DNA of 27,545 nt from Lachnospiraceae bacterium UBA7060. Lineage in GTDB: Bacteria > Bacillota > Clostridia > Lachnospirales > Lachnospiraceae. The stretch covers positions 1 to 27,545 of the forward strand of contig DLAA01000009.1 in NCBI GenBank assembly GCA_002493835.1. The letters are read 5' to 3'. A model generated the notes under the pieces. That model saw nothing but the letters and a program-made list of their open reading frames with translations. It searched no databases and had not been told where the DNA came from. The translations under genes were made by a program, and so were the position numbers. Positions 7,374-16,067 of the stretch are shown piece by piece (the stretch's first letter is position 1; every line of letters starts with the position of its first letter).

Positions 7374-9737
7374 TTACTCTGTCATATAAATAGCAATTTT
7401 CTCCTGAATGCTTTCCAGCGCTTCCTCAAGGCTGGCCCTGTCTTCCAGATAATACACGCCTGCCTCCCGCACTGCATCCTCCACAACCACATCTGACAGA
7501 TACGGTGTACGGACAGAAGTGAGCACTTCATACAACTCGTCTCTTTCCTGCTGCGAAGGCATAAACAAGTCAAATATAATCATACTGTCGTCCTCCGAAA
7601 AGCCAAAAGAGCCAAAACTCTCTCCCAGGTTCTTCCTGTCCTCCGGAACCATCCCGCCCAGGCTGTCCAGATAATCCGAAAGCCCTTCCTCGTTGACAGG
7701 AAAACCAGCTGGATAGAGCATACGCTGTGTCTCCTTCGAGAGTATCTCCTGAAGAAAATCTCCTGCCAAATCAGCCTGATCCGAGGCGGCATTTACGCCC
7801 ATCAAAGATAGTGGCTTAAATACCCCTGTCACACTTCCGGGGAGCAGCGCTGCCTGACAGTTTATACCATTCTCCCCATTTTTCGGCTGTCTGACAGATT
7901 GCAAAAAGGCATAATTATAAGCGTTTCTCAGTTCTCCCAAAGCCACCTTCTCCTCACCGGTAAGAATCTGAATCGCACCTCCCTGCAGGTCATTGTAAGC
8001 GCTGATCTCATCACTACTCCCTACATTTCCTTCCTCCCGGTCCTTGAATTTTTTCAGAAGATTTTCAGGCAGTCCTTCCATGCAGGCGTCATAAATTCTT
8101 TTTGCCTGCTCCAAATATGCCGACACTTCCTCCATATTCAGCTGTCCTGTCTCTCCAATCCAAATCGGCGCGGACACCGGCATCAAAGCATCGAGAAGTA
8201 CTTCCTCGCTGTAAGTTCCCATAATCCCTTCTCCCGGATAATCGTTTCGCAGCTTTTCAAACATCTCTGCAAGCGAATGTAAATCCGATACATTTGTCAT
8301 GTTTTTCCGATCTGTCATATAAAAGGGCAGGGTAAACGCCGCCGGCATCATATAGATTTCTCCATTGCGGGTAAAACTTTCCTTGATATTAGGCAAAAGC
8401 TTTTCCTCTTTCTCAAACTTCGCCAAATAAGGGCTCAGACACTTAAGAACCCCCTTATTTAAATAGGATTCTGCAGGCAGCCCATCCAGAAGCAGAAAAT
8501 CCGGCCCCTTTCCAGCCATGATCTCCGTGTTCAGCTTCTTCACCGCATCTTCCCTGGTCACACTGCCCTCTTCATCCATTCCCACCTTATATTCTACATA
8601 GACATCAGGATATTTCTCCTGATATCGTATAATCGCCTGCCGCAGAATCGTACTCTCTGTCAGACTGTAGGCGGAAAGTTTCTGCGACGGCGTGGAAGCC
8701 ATGTTGGGATCATAGGCAAAGGCAGACAGCATCCCTTCCGAAAAAGCCGCCATAAACCCTTCTTTGGCCGTGCGGATCATCTTTGACACGTGCCTCGTCG
8801 GATCACCCAGACTGGACAGCCCGCCGTTTATCACCTGCTCCATGACCGTCCCACCGATCACATGACGGTACACACCTTTTCTGCAGACAAGATAGACCCC
8901 TCCCTCTTCCGCGGGAAAAATACTGTAGGTGGAAACCGTCACGTTGTTGCTCACCGCGCAGTTCTTTTTCACAAAATCGGTGATCACATCGTCCGCAATC
9001 CGTTCTTTTGTATCCAGGTCATATAAAACAACGCCATCCATCTCACTTTTAAGCGCCATATACTTTTCCCAGACACAGATTGTATCCGGCACCACGTCCG
9101 CCGTCATAAAAAGTTTTGCCATTCCCGTCTGTATGTCCACCTCGTAAATCTTCTGCTGCCATGACGCGGCAAAGAGCCTGCTGCCATCCTCAGAAAAGCA
9201 AAGGCAGTTAAATGACTCCTCCTCTTCGACAGGCAGCGCAATCCACTGCTTCTCCCCCTGAGGAGACAGAAGGCAGATTCCTGTTTCCGACTCAGACTGC
9301 TCTTCTTCCGACTCGGCCGTCATACTTTTATATCTCTGATAGAGAATAGCCACACTTCCGTCAGGAGCCGCCTTCATATCTAATACATAATTCAATGATA
9401 GCAATTCCATCCACCCTGGCAGCACATCCGGCTCCCAGGTTTCGCCGCCGTCCCTGGAAGTCCAGCGGCCCTCCGCACCATCTTCCAAAACGACCAAACT
9501 CCCGTCCGAAAGCTCGACCAAATCCATAATCGGTCCGGTATCCACCTCTGTCATGGTTTCCACATACCGTCCCATAGCTACCGGCTCGCCATTCCCGCCT
9601 TCACCATCCGAAGCTGCGCCGCCCTGACTATCACTATCCCCGCCGCATCCGGCCAGAGACACTGCCAGCACACCCGCCAGCCACAAAGCCGCCGCTCTTT
9701 TCCCGTTTTTCCGTCGTATCATTCCACTCTTCCGCAT
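7374..9737 (-). CDS. Propeller-like/solute-binding fusion lipoprotein B
   Basis: Surface lipoprotein expected to deliver a ligand to the two permeases. It is 787 aa from the ATG at 9737, which has GGAGGG 8 nt upstream; other in-frame starts (TTG 9773, ATG 9758, ATG 9722) fit less well. The signal peptide ends in the lipobox LAGC (Cys31) followed by a Gly/Ser/Asp linker. Residues about 50-340 hold beta-rich repeats, including an Asp-box-like SRDGGETWE (94-102) and several short APDGS / SEDGS turns, which suggests a propeller-like sensor or binding domain. From about 353 to the end is a family-1 solute-binding domain (FRYQEKYPDV-like helix; NTEIMAGKGPDFLLLDGLP at about 403-421). At nearly 790 aa it is about twice a usual binding protein. 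It is a diverged tandem copy of lipoprotein A upstream. The propeller fold is inferred from motifs only. Confidence 0.85.
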   Translation of the reverse strand: MRKSGMIRRKNGKRAAALWLAGVLAVSLAGCGGDSDSQGGAASDGEGGNGEPVAMGRYVETMTEVDTGPIMDLVELSDGSLVVLEDGAEGRWTSRDGGETWEPDVLPGWMELLSLNYVLDMKAAPDGSVAILYQRYKSMTAESEEEQSESETGICLLSPQGEKQWIALPVEEEESFNCLCFSEDGSRLFAASWQQKIYEVDIQTGMAKLFMTADVVPDTICVWEKYMALKSEMDGVVLYDLDTKERIADDVITDFVKKNCAVSNNVTVSTYSIFPAEEGGVYLVCRKGVYRHVIGGTVMEQVINGGLSSLGDPTRHVSKMIRTAKEGFMAAFSEGMLSAFAYDPNMASTPSQKLSAYSLTESTILRQAIIRYQEKYPDVYVEYKVGMDEEGSVTREDAVKKLNTEIMAGKGPDFLLLDGLPAESYLNKGVLKCLSPYLAKFEKEEKLLPNIKESFTRNGEIYMMPAAFTLPFYMTDRKNMTNVSDLHSLAEMFEKLRNDYPGEGIMGTYSEEVLLDALMPVSAPIWIGETGQLNMEEVSAYLEQAKRIYDACMEGLPENLLKKFKDREEGNVGSSDEISAYNDLQGGAIQILTGEEKVALGELRNAYNYAFLQSVRQPKNGENGINCQAALLPGSVTGVFKPLSLMGVNAASDQADLAGDFLQEILSKETQRMLYPAGFPVNEEGLSDYLDSLGGMVPEDRKNLGESFGSFGFSEDDSMIIFDLFMPSQQERDELYEVLTSVRTPYLSDVVVEDAVREAGVYYLEDRASLEEALESIQEKIAIYMTE

Positions 9738-9781
9738 CCGCCCTGCCCTCCACGCCATGTTATCACATCTCAAATCACCCG

Positions 9782-9877
9782 GAGAACTGCCCTTTTAATG
9801 CAGTTCTCTCGTGCGAGACTTAGTACTTCTTGGCGTCCCGTCTTATGGCGGGACGTCTTTAGAAGTACTTCTCGCAC
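9782..9877. repeat. Tandem intercistronic hairpins between the two lipoprotein genes
   Basis: Two adjacent inverted repeats fill the gap. The larger (9811-9877) pairs GTGCGAG with CTCGCAC, AGTACTTCT with AGAAGTACT, and GTCCCG with CGGGAC, giving a stem of over 20 bp with small internal loops. It begins 2 bp after the lipoprotein A stop codon. The smaller (9782-9808) pairs GAGAACTGC with GCAGTTCTC around a 9-base loop. Neither is followed by a T-run on the minus strand, so they look like an mRNA processing or stability element, or a REP-like repeat, rather than an ordinary terminator. Confidence 0.8.
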
Positions 9878-9879
9878 AG

Positions 9880-12306
9880 CTATTCAGCCACATATATTTG
9901 TATCTTCGCCATAATTTTACTCACCGCCTCATCCAGAGACATAGACCCTGCCAAATACTGCGCGCCAATCTCGATCACTGCATTCTCCACTACGCGGTCA
10001 GCCACATAGGGTGTTTTTACCTTACAGCAAAGATCATAAAGTTCCTGAAATTCCTCCTTCGTGGACATATAAATATTCATACCGTATTCTCGCCCTTCCC
10101 CGTCGCTGCCGCCCACGGAAGCGTACACCTCGCCGTAAACTGTATCCTCGCCGCTGTTTTGAAAAATTGTCCACTGAGGGCTGAGCTGTCTTTTTAAGGC
10201 AGTCTGATTCACTTTGAAGCCGTCATAGAGAAGCTCCTGCACCTGCGTGCCCATAATAATATCAAAGAAACGCTCCGCATCCTCCATATGGGCCGATTCT
10301 GCGGAGATCCCCACCAGAACCGCCGGCTCAAACGCGCCTTCGCTCATGCCGTCAAACGGTTTGATCTGCACATCCTCGCATCCCTCACAATACTTAAGCG
10401 AAGTCGTCTGCAAGTACCCGTAAACATCCTTCAGCATTCCCACCGTAAGCTCCATACCCATGATCAGAAACTCATAAGTATCCATGCTCACCGTGTTAAA
10501 ATTCTGATAAGCCCATTGCTCTGCCTCATAATTATCCTTCTGATATCCATAGCGCTCTTTTTCTTCATCGGAAATCCCCTCCTGAGAAGCCGTATAGATT
10601 CTATTCGTCAGAGAAAGATACTCCGCAAGCGCCGCTTCATTGATATTTCCCTCCTCGTCCACAAACGCTATTGCTGTCACCGGGAGAAACCACCGCATCA
10701 TGGCCTCCACGGAAAAGAAACTGCCGATCATGGCCTCCGGGCGCTCCGCTCTGATCTTCTCCACCGTATCCGCCAAAGACGCGTAATCTGTAATACCCTC
10801 GATATCGCCCTGTCTGCCAAGCAGTGCAGGAAGCGAGAAAGAAACTGGCATCGTATACACGCTGCCCCCATTGTTGAAAGCCTCCACGATGTTGGGAAGC
10901 AGGACCGCATCCCCGGAAAGACTGTCAATATGAGGTTTCAAATCTTTCAGAATCCCCTTTTCCACGTAGGAATTCACTGGAAGACCGTCCATGATAATCA
11001 CGTCCGGCCCCTTACCCGCCATCAGTTCTGTGTTTAACTTCTTGATCGCGTCCTCTGATGCCTTGGCATCTGTACCACTCAAACCCACCTCATATCTCAC
11101 GAAAACATCCGGGTTCTCCGTCTGGAACTGAGCGATAGCCTGCCGCACCGCATCCTGTTCCTCCAGAGAGTAGACCGAAACTATATTTTCCGGCACCGTT
11201 GGCATATTGGGATCATATTTGTAAAGCGCTATCCTGCCGCCGGAAAACAATACCGCAAACTCATTCTCCCCATATGCGACTGCCCCCAGCATGTTCATGG
11301 ACGGGTTGCTGAAACTGGTAAGCGCCCCGTCTATGACTTGCTCCATGACACTGCCGCCAATTACATGACGGTACATGCCGCCCTTGCCCGCTATGTAGAG
11401 CACGTCGTCCTCACCTGGTGTCATATACACGGAAAAGCTATCATTGGCATAATACTCGTCCTTATAATTTTCCTCCATAAAACTGTCAAGTACGCTGTCC
11501 TCCACCCACTTTTCTTCCTTTCGGTCGTAGATGGAAATCCCCTCTCTAGAGGCGAGAAAGAACATGTAATCGCCCTGACATTTGACCAGATCCGGTTTCC
11601 ACTCAAGCGTCACCTCCTTGGCCAGTGTCCCATTCTCCACGTCCACCCGGTAAATCGTGCCTGTGCCGACCACCGTGGTAAAAAGCTCGCCCTCCGGGGA
11701 ATAAAAGATATCGTAGGCAAAAACGTCCTCCTCCTGCGTAGGCAGGGTATCGAGAGTCTGTACCGTGCCGTCCGCCTTCGCCACATGGAGCCATGGATCA
11801 AATTCTCCCGTCTTATCGTACTCCTCATTTTTCGAAGAAAGCACGGCCACGGTTCCGTCCGGGGCAGCCGCCATACTGAAAATATAGTTATCCTCCGAAA
11901 AACTCTTCATGTTGTCAATTCCCGGTATGGAAACTGTCTCCCAGCTCTCGCCCTTGTCGGAGGAAACGAGTTGTCCTGCCGCATCGTCCAGAATCTGCAG
12001 ACGTCCGTCAGCAAGCACCGTAATCCTATAGGAGCGGGAAGTCTGTTCCGAAATATCCACCATTGTCTCCACATATCGTCCCATAGCGACGGGTTCTCCA
12101 CTCTTATCTTCCTCTGTTTCGGTGTCTTTCTGCCCCTCTTTTGCCTCTCCTTTCGTCTTCGTTGTATCTTCTGTCCCTGAGCTGTCCTTTTCCCCTCCAC
12201 AGCCTGCAAAAAGTCCTGCTGTCAGACCAAGTATGAGCAAAATCGTCAAAAGTCTGCGGCCTGTTCTTTTTCTAATGTTGTTCAATCTATCACCCTTTCC
12301 GTTCAT
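9880..12306 (-). CDS. Propeller-like/solute-binding fusion lipoprotein A
   Basis: First gene of the transporter operon, 808 aa. It starts at ATG 12306 with AAAGGAG 6 nt upstream, an ideal site. A basic N-terminus (RKRTGRR) and hydrophobic core lead to the lipobox LFAGC (Cys36). A Thr/Lys/Glu-rich linker (about 38-70) follows, then GEPVAMGRYVETM, shared with lipoprotein B. Residues about 85-365 show propeller-like repeats, with SSDKGESWE at 115-123 and APDGT, SPEGE and ADGR turns. The second half (about 375-808) is a family-1 solute-binding domain with NTELMAGKGPDVIIMDGLP (425-443). The two proteins align along their whole length, including a YRHVIGG-VMEQVI block at the domain junction. They are therefore ancient tandem duplicates. 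Ligand unknown; a complex, perhaps glycerol-phosphate-containing, glycan is speculative. Confidence 0.87.
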   Translation of the reverse strand: MNGKGDRLNNIRKRTGRRLLTILLILGLTAGLFAGCGGEKDSSGTEDTTKTKGEAKEGQKDTETEEDKSGEPVAMGRYVETMVDISEQTSRSYRITVLADGRLQILDDAAGQLVSSDKGESWETVSIPGIDNMKSFSEDNYIFSMAAAPDGTVAVLSSKNEEYDKTGEFDPWLHVAKADGTVQTLDTLPTQEEDVFAYDIFYSPEGELFTTVVGTGTIYRVDVENGTLAKEVTLEWKPDLVKCQGDYMFFLASREGISIYDRKEEKWVEDSVLDSFMEENYKDEYYANDSFSVYMTPGEDDVLYIAGKGGMYRHVIGGSVMEQVIDGALTSFSNPSMNMLGAVAYGENEFAVLFSGGRIALYKYDPNMPTVPENIVSVYSLEEQDAVRQAIAQFQTENPDVFVRYEVGLSGTDAKASEDAIKKLNTELMAGKGPDVIIMDGLPVNSYVEKGILKDLKPHIDSLSGDAVLLPNIVEAFNNGGSVYTMPVSFSLPALLGRQGDIEGITDYASLADTVEKIRAERPEAMIGSFFSVEAMMRWFLPVTAIAFVDEEGNINEAALAEYLSLTNRIYTASQEGISDEEKERYGYQKDNYEAEQWAYQNFNTVSMDTYEFLIMGMELTVGMLKDVYGYLQTTSLKYCEGCEDVQIKPFDGMSEGAFEPAVLVGISAESAHMEDAERFFDIIMGTQVQELLYDGFKVNQTALKRQLSPQWTIFQNSGEDTVYGEVYASVGGSDGEGREYGMNIYMSTKEEFQELYDLCCKVKTPYVADRVVENAVIEIGAQYLAGSMSLDEAVSKIMAKIQIYVAE

Positions 12307-12569
12307 ATAAATCTCCTTTCTTATTTCTTACGTCACTTCCCTCCCGCTCTGTGATATCCTCCGGATTATTCCCACCGTTTTTCACAGTCTATTATTATAG
12401 TTAACGAAATCAAACTATCGTTTTCGGCCTTGCAGAAGCTTCTGTATCTGGTTCCTGCAAAAGTTTGGAACCGAAATTTGTTATATCGTTTACTATAGGT
12501 TACATCTTAACAGGAGTTTCTCTAAACTATCTCTAAAGAATTTTAAAATTATATGAAGCCTATGCGTGC
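12307..12569 (-). promoter_or_regulatory. Promoter and operator-like region of the transporter operon
   Basis: On the minus strand a perfect -10 box TATAAT (12394-12399) lies about 90 bp before lipoprotein A. No good -35 box sits 16-18 bp upstream, which suggests activator dependence. The -35 position is overlapped by one copy of a repeat of form AAACGATA-N5/7-TTTCG (12403-12423); a second copy in the same orientation lies at 12469-12491. Between them are several palindromes: CAGAAGCTTCTG (12433-12444) and the GGTTCC / GGAACC pair (12450-12455, 12467-12472). These look like regulator-binding sites; which regulator is unknown. Nothing coding is seen here. Confidence 0.6.
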
Positions 12570-12607
12570 AAAAAAAGAACGCACAACCTGTCTGCCATGC
12601 GTTCTTT
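12570..12607 (-). terminator. Intrinsic terminator of the hybrid-kinase operon
   Basis: AAAGAACGCA (12574-12583) pairs with TGCGTTCTTT (12598-12607) around a 14-base loop. On the minus strand the stem runs into a T-run of seven. It lies 21 bp after the stop of the large hybrid kinase and separates that operon from the transporter promoter. Confidence 0.88.
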
Positions 12608-12628
12608 CCCTAAATCTATCCTCTTTTC

Positions 12629-15600
12629 TCACCGTAAATACTTGGCAAGAACATTCATAAACAATTCCACATCAAGAGGTTTTGCAATATGATCGTTCAT
12701 ACCGCTCTTCAAGGCCGCCGCTTTGTCTTCCTCCAATGCATTCGCCGTCATGGCGATGATTGGCAGCGTCTTGACATCCTCTCTATCAAGAGAACGGATC
12801 GTCCTGGTAGCCTCATACCCGTTCATGATAGGCATCTGTACATCCATCAGGACGACATCGTAATAATTTTCCGCTGATTTCTTAACCATATCCACAGCGT
12901 CCGTGCCGTCTGGAGCAGACTCCACTTCAAAACCACTCTCTGTCAGAATCACTTCCGCAATTTCACGATTCATCTCAATATCTTCCACCAGAAGAACTCT
13001 CTTCCCGCCAAAATCGCTTTTTTGCCATGCAGCGGACTCATCTTCCCTCGCCCTGGCATCCACATTATTTGCTGCCAGAAGCGCAGATTTTAAATCGGAC
13101 ATAAAGAGCGGCTTTGCGCAGAATGCAGTTACTCCGGCCTCCTTCGCCTCCTCCTCAATATCCGTCCAGTCATATGCTGTTAAAATGATAATCGGCGATT
13201 CGTCACCCACTGCGCTGCGGATCTTTCTGGCCGTCTCGATGCCGCTTGTCTCCGGCATCTGCCAATCAATGATATAGGTATGGAAAGAATCTCCCTCATC
13301 CCTCGCGCTCTTAGCACGGTACACAGCTTCCCGGCCGGAGGTTGTCCATTCGGCTCTCATACCAATCGTTTTTAACATCTTGCTCACGCTGTCACAGACA
13401 TTAAAATCATCATCCACTACTAACGCGCGAAGACCTTCCATCTCTTTGATCTGCTCCGCATTCTTTTCCACATCCTGCAGCTTTAAGGTAAGATTGACGG
13501 TAAACGCACTTCCCTTGCCCACTTCACTTTCAACCGTGACCGTGCCGTTCATCATCTCGATAATATTTTTGGTGATTGCCATGCCGAGTCCCGTACCCTG
13601 AATGCCGCTCCTCGTTGTCGTATTCTCCCGCTCAAAGGGCTCGAAAACATGCTTCACGAACTCTTCGGACATGCCGATTCCGTTATCCTTGATAATGAAA
13701 ACATAATCACCATATCCATGCCTGAAGGTGGTATTCTGCATAATGCGGAAAGTAATCGTTCCACCTGCAGGCGTATACTTGACGGCATTGCTCATCAAAT
13801 TGATAAAAATCTGATTTAATTTAAGTGGATCTGTAATCACATCCTCATTCGTCACCTCAAAAGTATCGATGAACAACTCTAGCTGTTTTGCCTTAACCTG
13901 AGGCTGGATAATATTCACCAGATTGTGCATCAATTCAGAGATATTGCACTCCTGCTCATGAATCTGCATCTTACCGCTCTCAATACGGCTCATGTCGAGA
14001 ATATCATTGATCAGGCTCAAAAGGTGATTGCTGGATGCGAGAACCTTCTGTAAACAGTCTCTCACCTGATCCTTATTGTCAATACGGCTCGCAGCAATAG
14101 TTGCGAAACCGATGATGGCATTCATAGGCGTACGGATATCATGGCTCATATTGGAGAGGAATGTTGTCTTCGCCTCGTTGGCCTGCTGCGCATGCATCAA
14201 CGCATCCTGAAGAGCTTGCGTCTGCTGCCTCTGCTCGATCACCTGCTCTGTGATATCCCGCGATACCACCATGACAACAATATCGTCCGTATTGTCATCC
14301 CTTGTCATAAAGAATGACTGCCGTACACACATTTGACCGCCGTCACTCCCGGTCCTTCCCCAGTAGTCTATGTCAATCTCCGCATCACCCTGCTCAAAAG
14401 CATGCTGCAGATAAGCTATATTCACTACCTTGTCATACTCCTCCAAAGACTCCGAAAGAACGTGCTGTCTCCACTTTTCAAAGCAGTCCGACATCTTACA
14501 GGGTGCAGACAGCCCTACGTTTTCAAGCAGAGAAATCTGCTCCCCATCCTTTATGCAGACAATATCCTGTTCGACCAGATCCTTTGTCAGGTTAAACTCA
14601 AAAGTACTGAAAGCGCTTGAAGTAATGGCAATCCGGTATTGACGCTCCTTGCGGTTCATCACTGCCAATTCTTCTTTCCTTCTCAATTCCCTGAGTTTCA
14701 TTTCCGAGATGTTTTGACGGACATATAAAATTTTGGTCGCACGGCCATCTTCCCGCTCCAGACAGACTGTGGTCAACTGCTCCCATTCTTCTTTCCCATC
14801 CCGCATAACATGGCATTCATAAGTAAAAGTATCCTGTCCCGAAAGATTCTCTATCACAGAGTCAACACGAAAAGTCTCTCTGAAGTTTTCCTGCCCTTCT
14901 TCTCCGATAATCTCGCTGCTGTGAAGCCCAATCACATTGGCATAATCTCCCTCAGCCATCTGCTGATTATCCGACAGATTAACTCCAGCTGTATATGCAT
15001 AGGAACCTGTATCCAGATCCACGGTTAGATATTGGGAAGAAAAGAGCGTGTTCAACCCTTTTAGCACATAATTCACCCTGCGGTTTTCTGCTTCCAATGC
15101 CTTTCTCTGTTTCATTCCTCGTATAATCGCTAAAGCGAAATAAACCGCACACAAAACAAGCAGAGAAATTTCAAGCCGGATTCCTGCCGCATTCGCCCTA
15201 TTCACCATGCTCTGTGTGACACTCGGCGGAAAACTCTGAACCAAAAAGCACTCACTGTCAGGAAGGTACTTCACACAAAGATTATCCGTCCTGCTGGCTT
15301 TATCACAGATAAAAGCGCCCTCTCCTCTCTTTTCAAATACAGCTTCTGCAGCCTTTGCCGTATCGACATCAATATCACCGTTTTCCTGCAGAATGTCCAT
15401 TAACTTTTTCCCATCATAGAGTATGTCATCGGAGCTGGCAATCACCCGTCCGTCCGGCATACAAAGCCAAGTCTTTGAAACCTCCCCAAAATAAGTGACC
15501 TGCAGGATCTCTTTGAGATACTTTTCTGCCACAAAAGACGCACGAATAATGCCGATGATCTCCCCTTCAAACCGAATCGGTGCATAAAAGAGAACCCTCG

Positions 15601-16036
15601 TTCCCTCCTCGGAGAGACGCGCGTCAAAGATGACGGATATCCCGCTCTCTCCTGTCATTCCACGCTTGTAGTAGTCCCGATCGGATGAATCTGTCATCCC
15701 TCCATCGGAAGTGTGGGTTTTCCCCTCTGCATCCGTAAAGCGAACCGTATCAAATATGGAATTTATCTCCATCTCCCTAAGTGTCTCAGGGCCAATCTCC
15801 GGCTTTTCCAAAGAACCCTCCAAAAAATGCGCATAGGTATTTATCAGATTCAAACCATTTTCAAACTCATCCGAAACCTGTTGTGCGGTTTTACGCACGG
15901 CATCCTCCGCATAGTTCTTATTTTGTTCCGCAATCCTCTCTTTGTTCTGTACCGTATAAAAATTGAATAGAAGAACCACGATCACCACCAGGGGAACGGC
16001 ATACAGAATCGGTTGCAATATTTTTTTTCTGTTCAT
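12629..16036 (-). CDS. Transmembrane hybrid histidine kinase with Cache domain and two receivers
   Basis: Membrane sensor kinase, 1135 aa, starting at ATG 16036 with GAGGAG 8 nt upstream. Transmembrane segments at about 8-28 and 286-306 flank an extracellular dCache-like domain (DRDYYKRGM motif near 119-127). Cytoplasmic PAS-like regions follow at about 330-445 and 465-600, the second ending in SRDITEQ. The HisKA H-box FLSNMSHDIRTP carries His632, and the ATPase domain shows NLMSNAVKYTP, DNGIGM and GTGLGM boxes. Two receiver domains complete it: one around Asp924 (IIDWQMP) with Lys975, and one around Asp1065 (LMDVQMP) with Lys1119. Both appear competent. There is no HPt domain, so the final phosphate acceptor is unclear. 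It is 31 bp downstream of the second hybrid kinase, hence co-transcribed, and ends before a strong terminator next to the transporter operon. Confidence 0.95.
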   Translation of the reverse strand: MNRKKILQPILYAVPLVVIVVLLFNFYTVQNKERIAEQNKNYAEDAVRKTAQQVSDEFENGLNLINTYAHFLEGSLEKPEIGPETLREMEINSIFDTVRFTDAEGKTHTSDGGMTDSSDRDYYKRGMTGESGISVIFDARLSEEGTRVLFYAPIRFEGEIIGIIRASFVAEKYLKEILQVTYFGEVSKTWLCMPDGRVIASSDDILYDGKKLMDILQENGDIDVDTAKAAEAVFEKRGEGAFICDKASRTDNLCVKYLPDSECFLVQSFPPSVTQSMVNRANAAGIRLEISLLVLCAVYFALAIIRGMKQRKALEAENRRVNYVLKGLNTLFSSQYLTVDLDTGSYAYTAGVNLSDNQQMAEGDYANVIGLHSSEIIGEEGQENFRETFRVDSVIENLSGQDTFTYECHVMRDGKEEWEQLTTVCLEREDGRATKILYVRQNISEMKLRELRRKEELAVMNRKERQYRIAITSSAFSTFEFNLTKDLVEQDIVCIKDGEQISLLENVGLSAPCKMSDCFEKWRQHVLSESLEEYDKVVNIAYLQHAFEQGDAEIDIDYWGRTGSDGGQMCVRQSFFMTRDDNTDDIVVMVVSRDITEQVIEQRQQTQALQDALMHAQQANEAKTTFLSNMSHDIRTPMNAIIGFATIAASRIDNKDQVRDCLQKVLASSNHLLSLINDILDMSRIESGKMQIHEQECNISELMHNLVNIIQPQVKAKQLELFIDTFEVTNEDVITDPLKLNQIFINLMSNAVKYTPAGGTITFRIMQNTTFRHGYGDYVFIIKDNGIGMSEEFVKHVFEPFERENTTTRSGIQGTGLGMAITKNIIEMMNGTVTVESEVGKGSAFTVNLTLKLQDVEKNAEQIKEMEGLRALVVDDDFNVCDSVSKMLKTIGMRAEWTTSGREAVYRAKSARDEGDSFHTYIIDWQMPETSGIETARKIRSAVGDESPIIILTAYDWTDIEEEAKEAGVTAFCAKPLFMSDLKSALLAANNVDARAREDESAAWQKSDFGGKRVLLVEDIEMNREIAEVILTESGFEVESAPDGTDAVDMVKKSAENYYDVVLMDVQMPIMNGYEATRTIRSLDREDVKTLPIIAMTANALEEDKAAALKSGMNDHIAKPLDVELFMNVLAKYLR

Positions 16037-16067
16037 TATAAGAACTCCTCTCTTACATTATCATTCC

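Noticed and set aside
9782..9877. Reading the double hairpin as a standard intrinsic terminator
   Set aside because: No T-run follows either stem on the minus strand, and the next gene in the same functional set starts 45 bp later.
10288..12180. Plus-strand open frames (249 and 280 codons) opposite lipoprotein A
   Set aside because: Both mirror the binding-protein coding strand and have His/Arg-rich composition with no motif. Frame openness follows from the codon use of the real gene.
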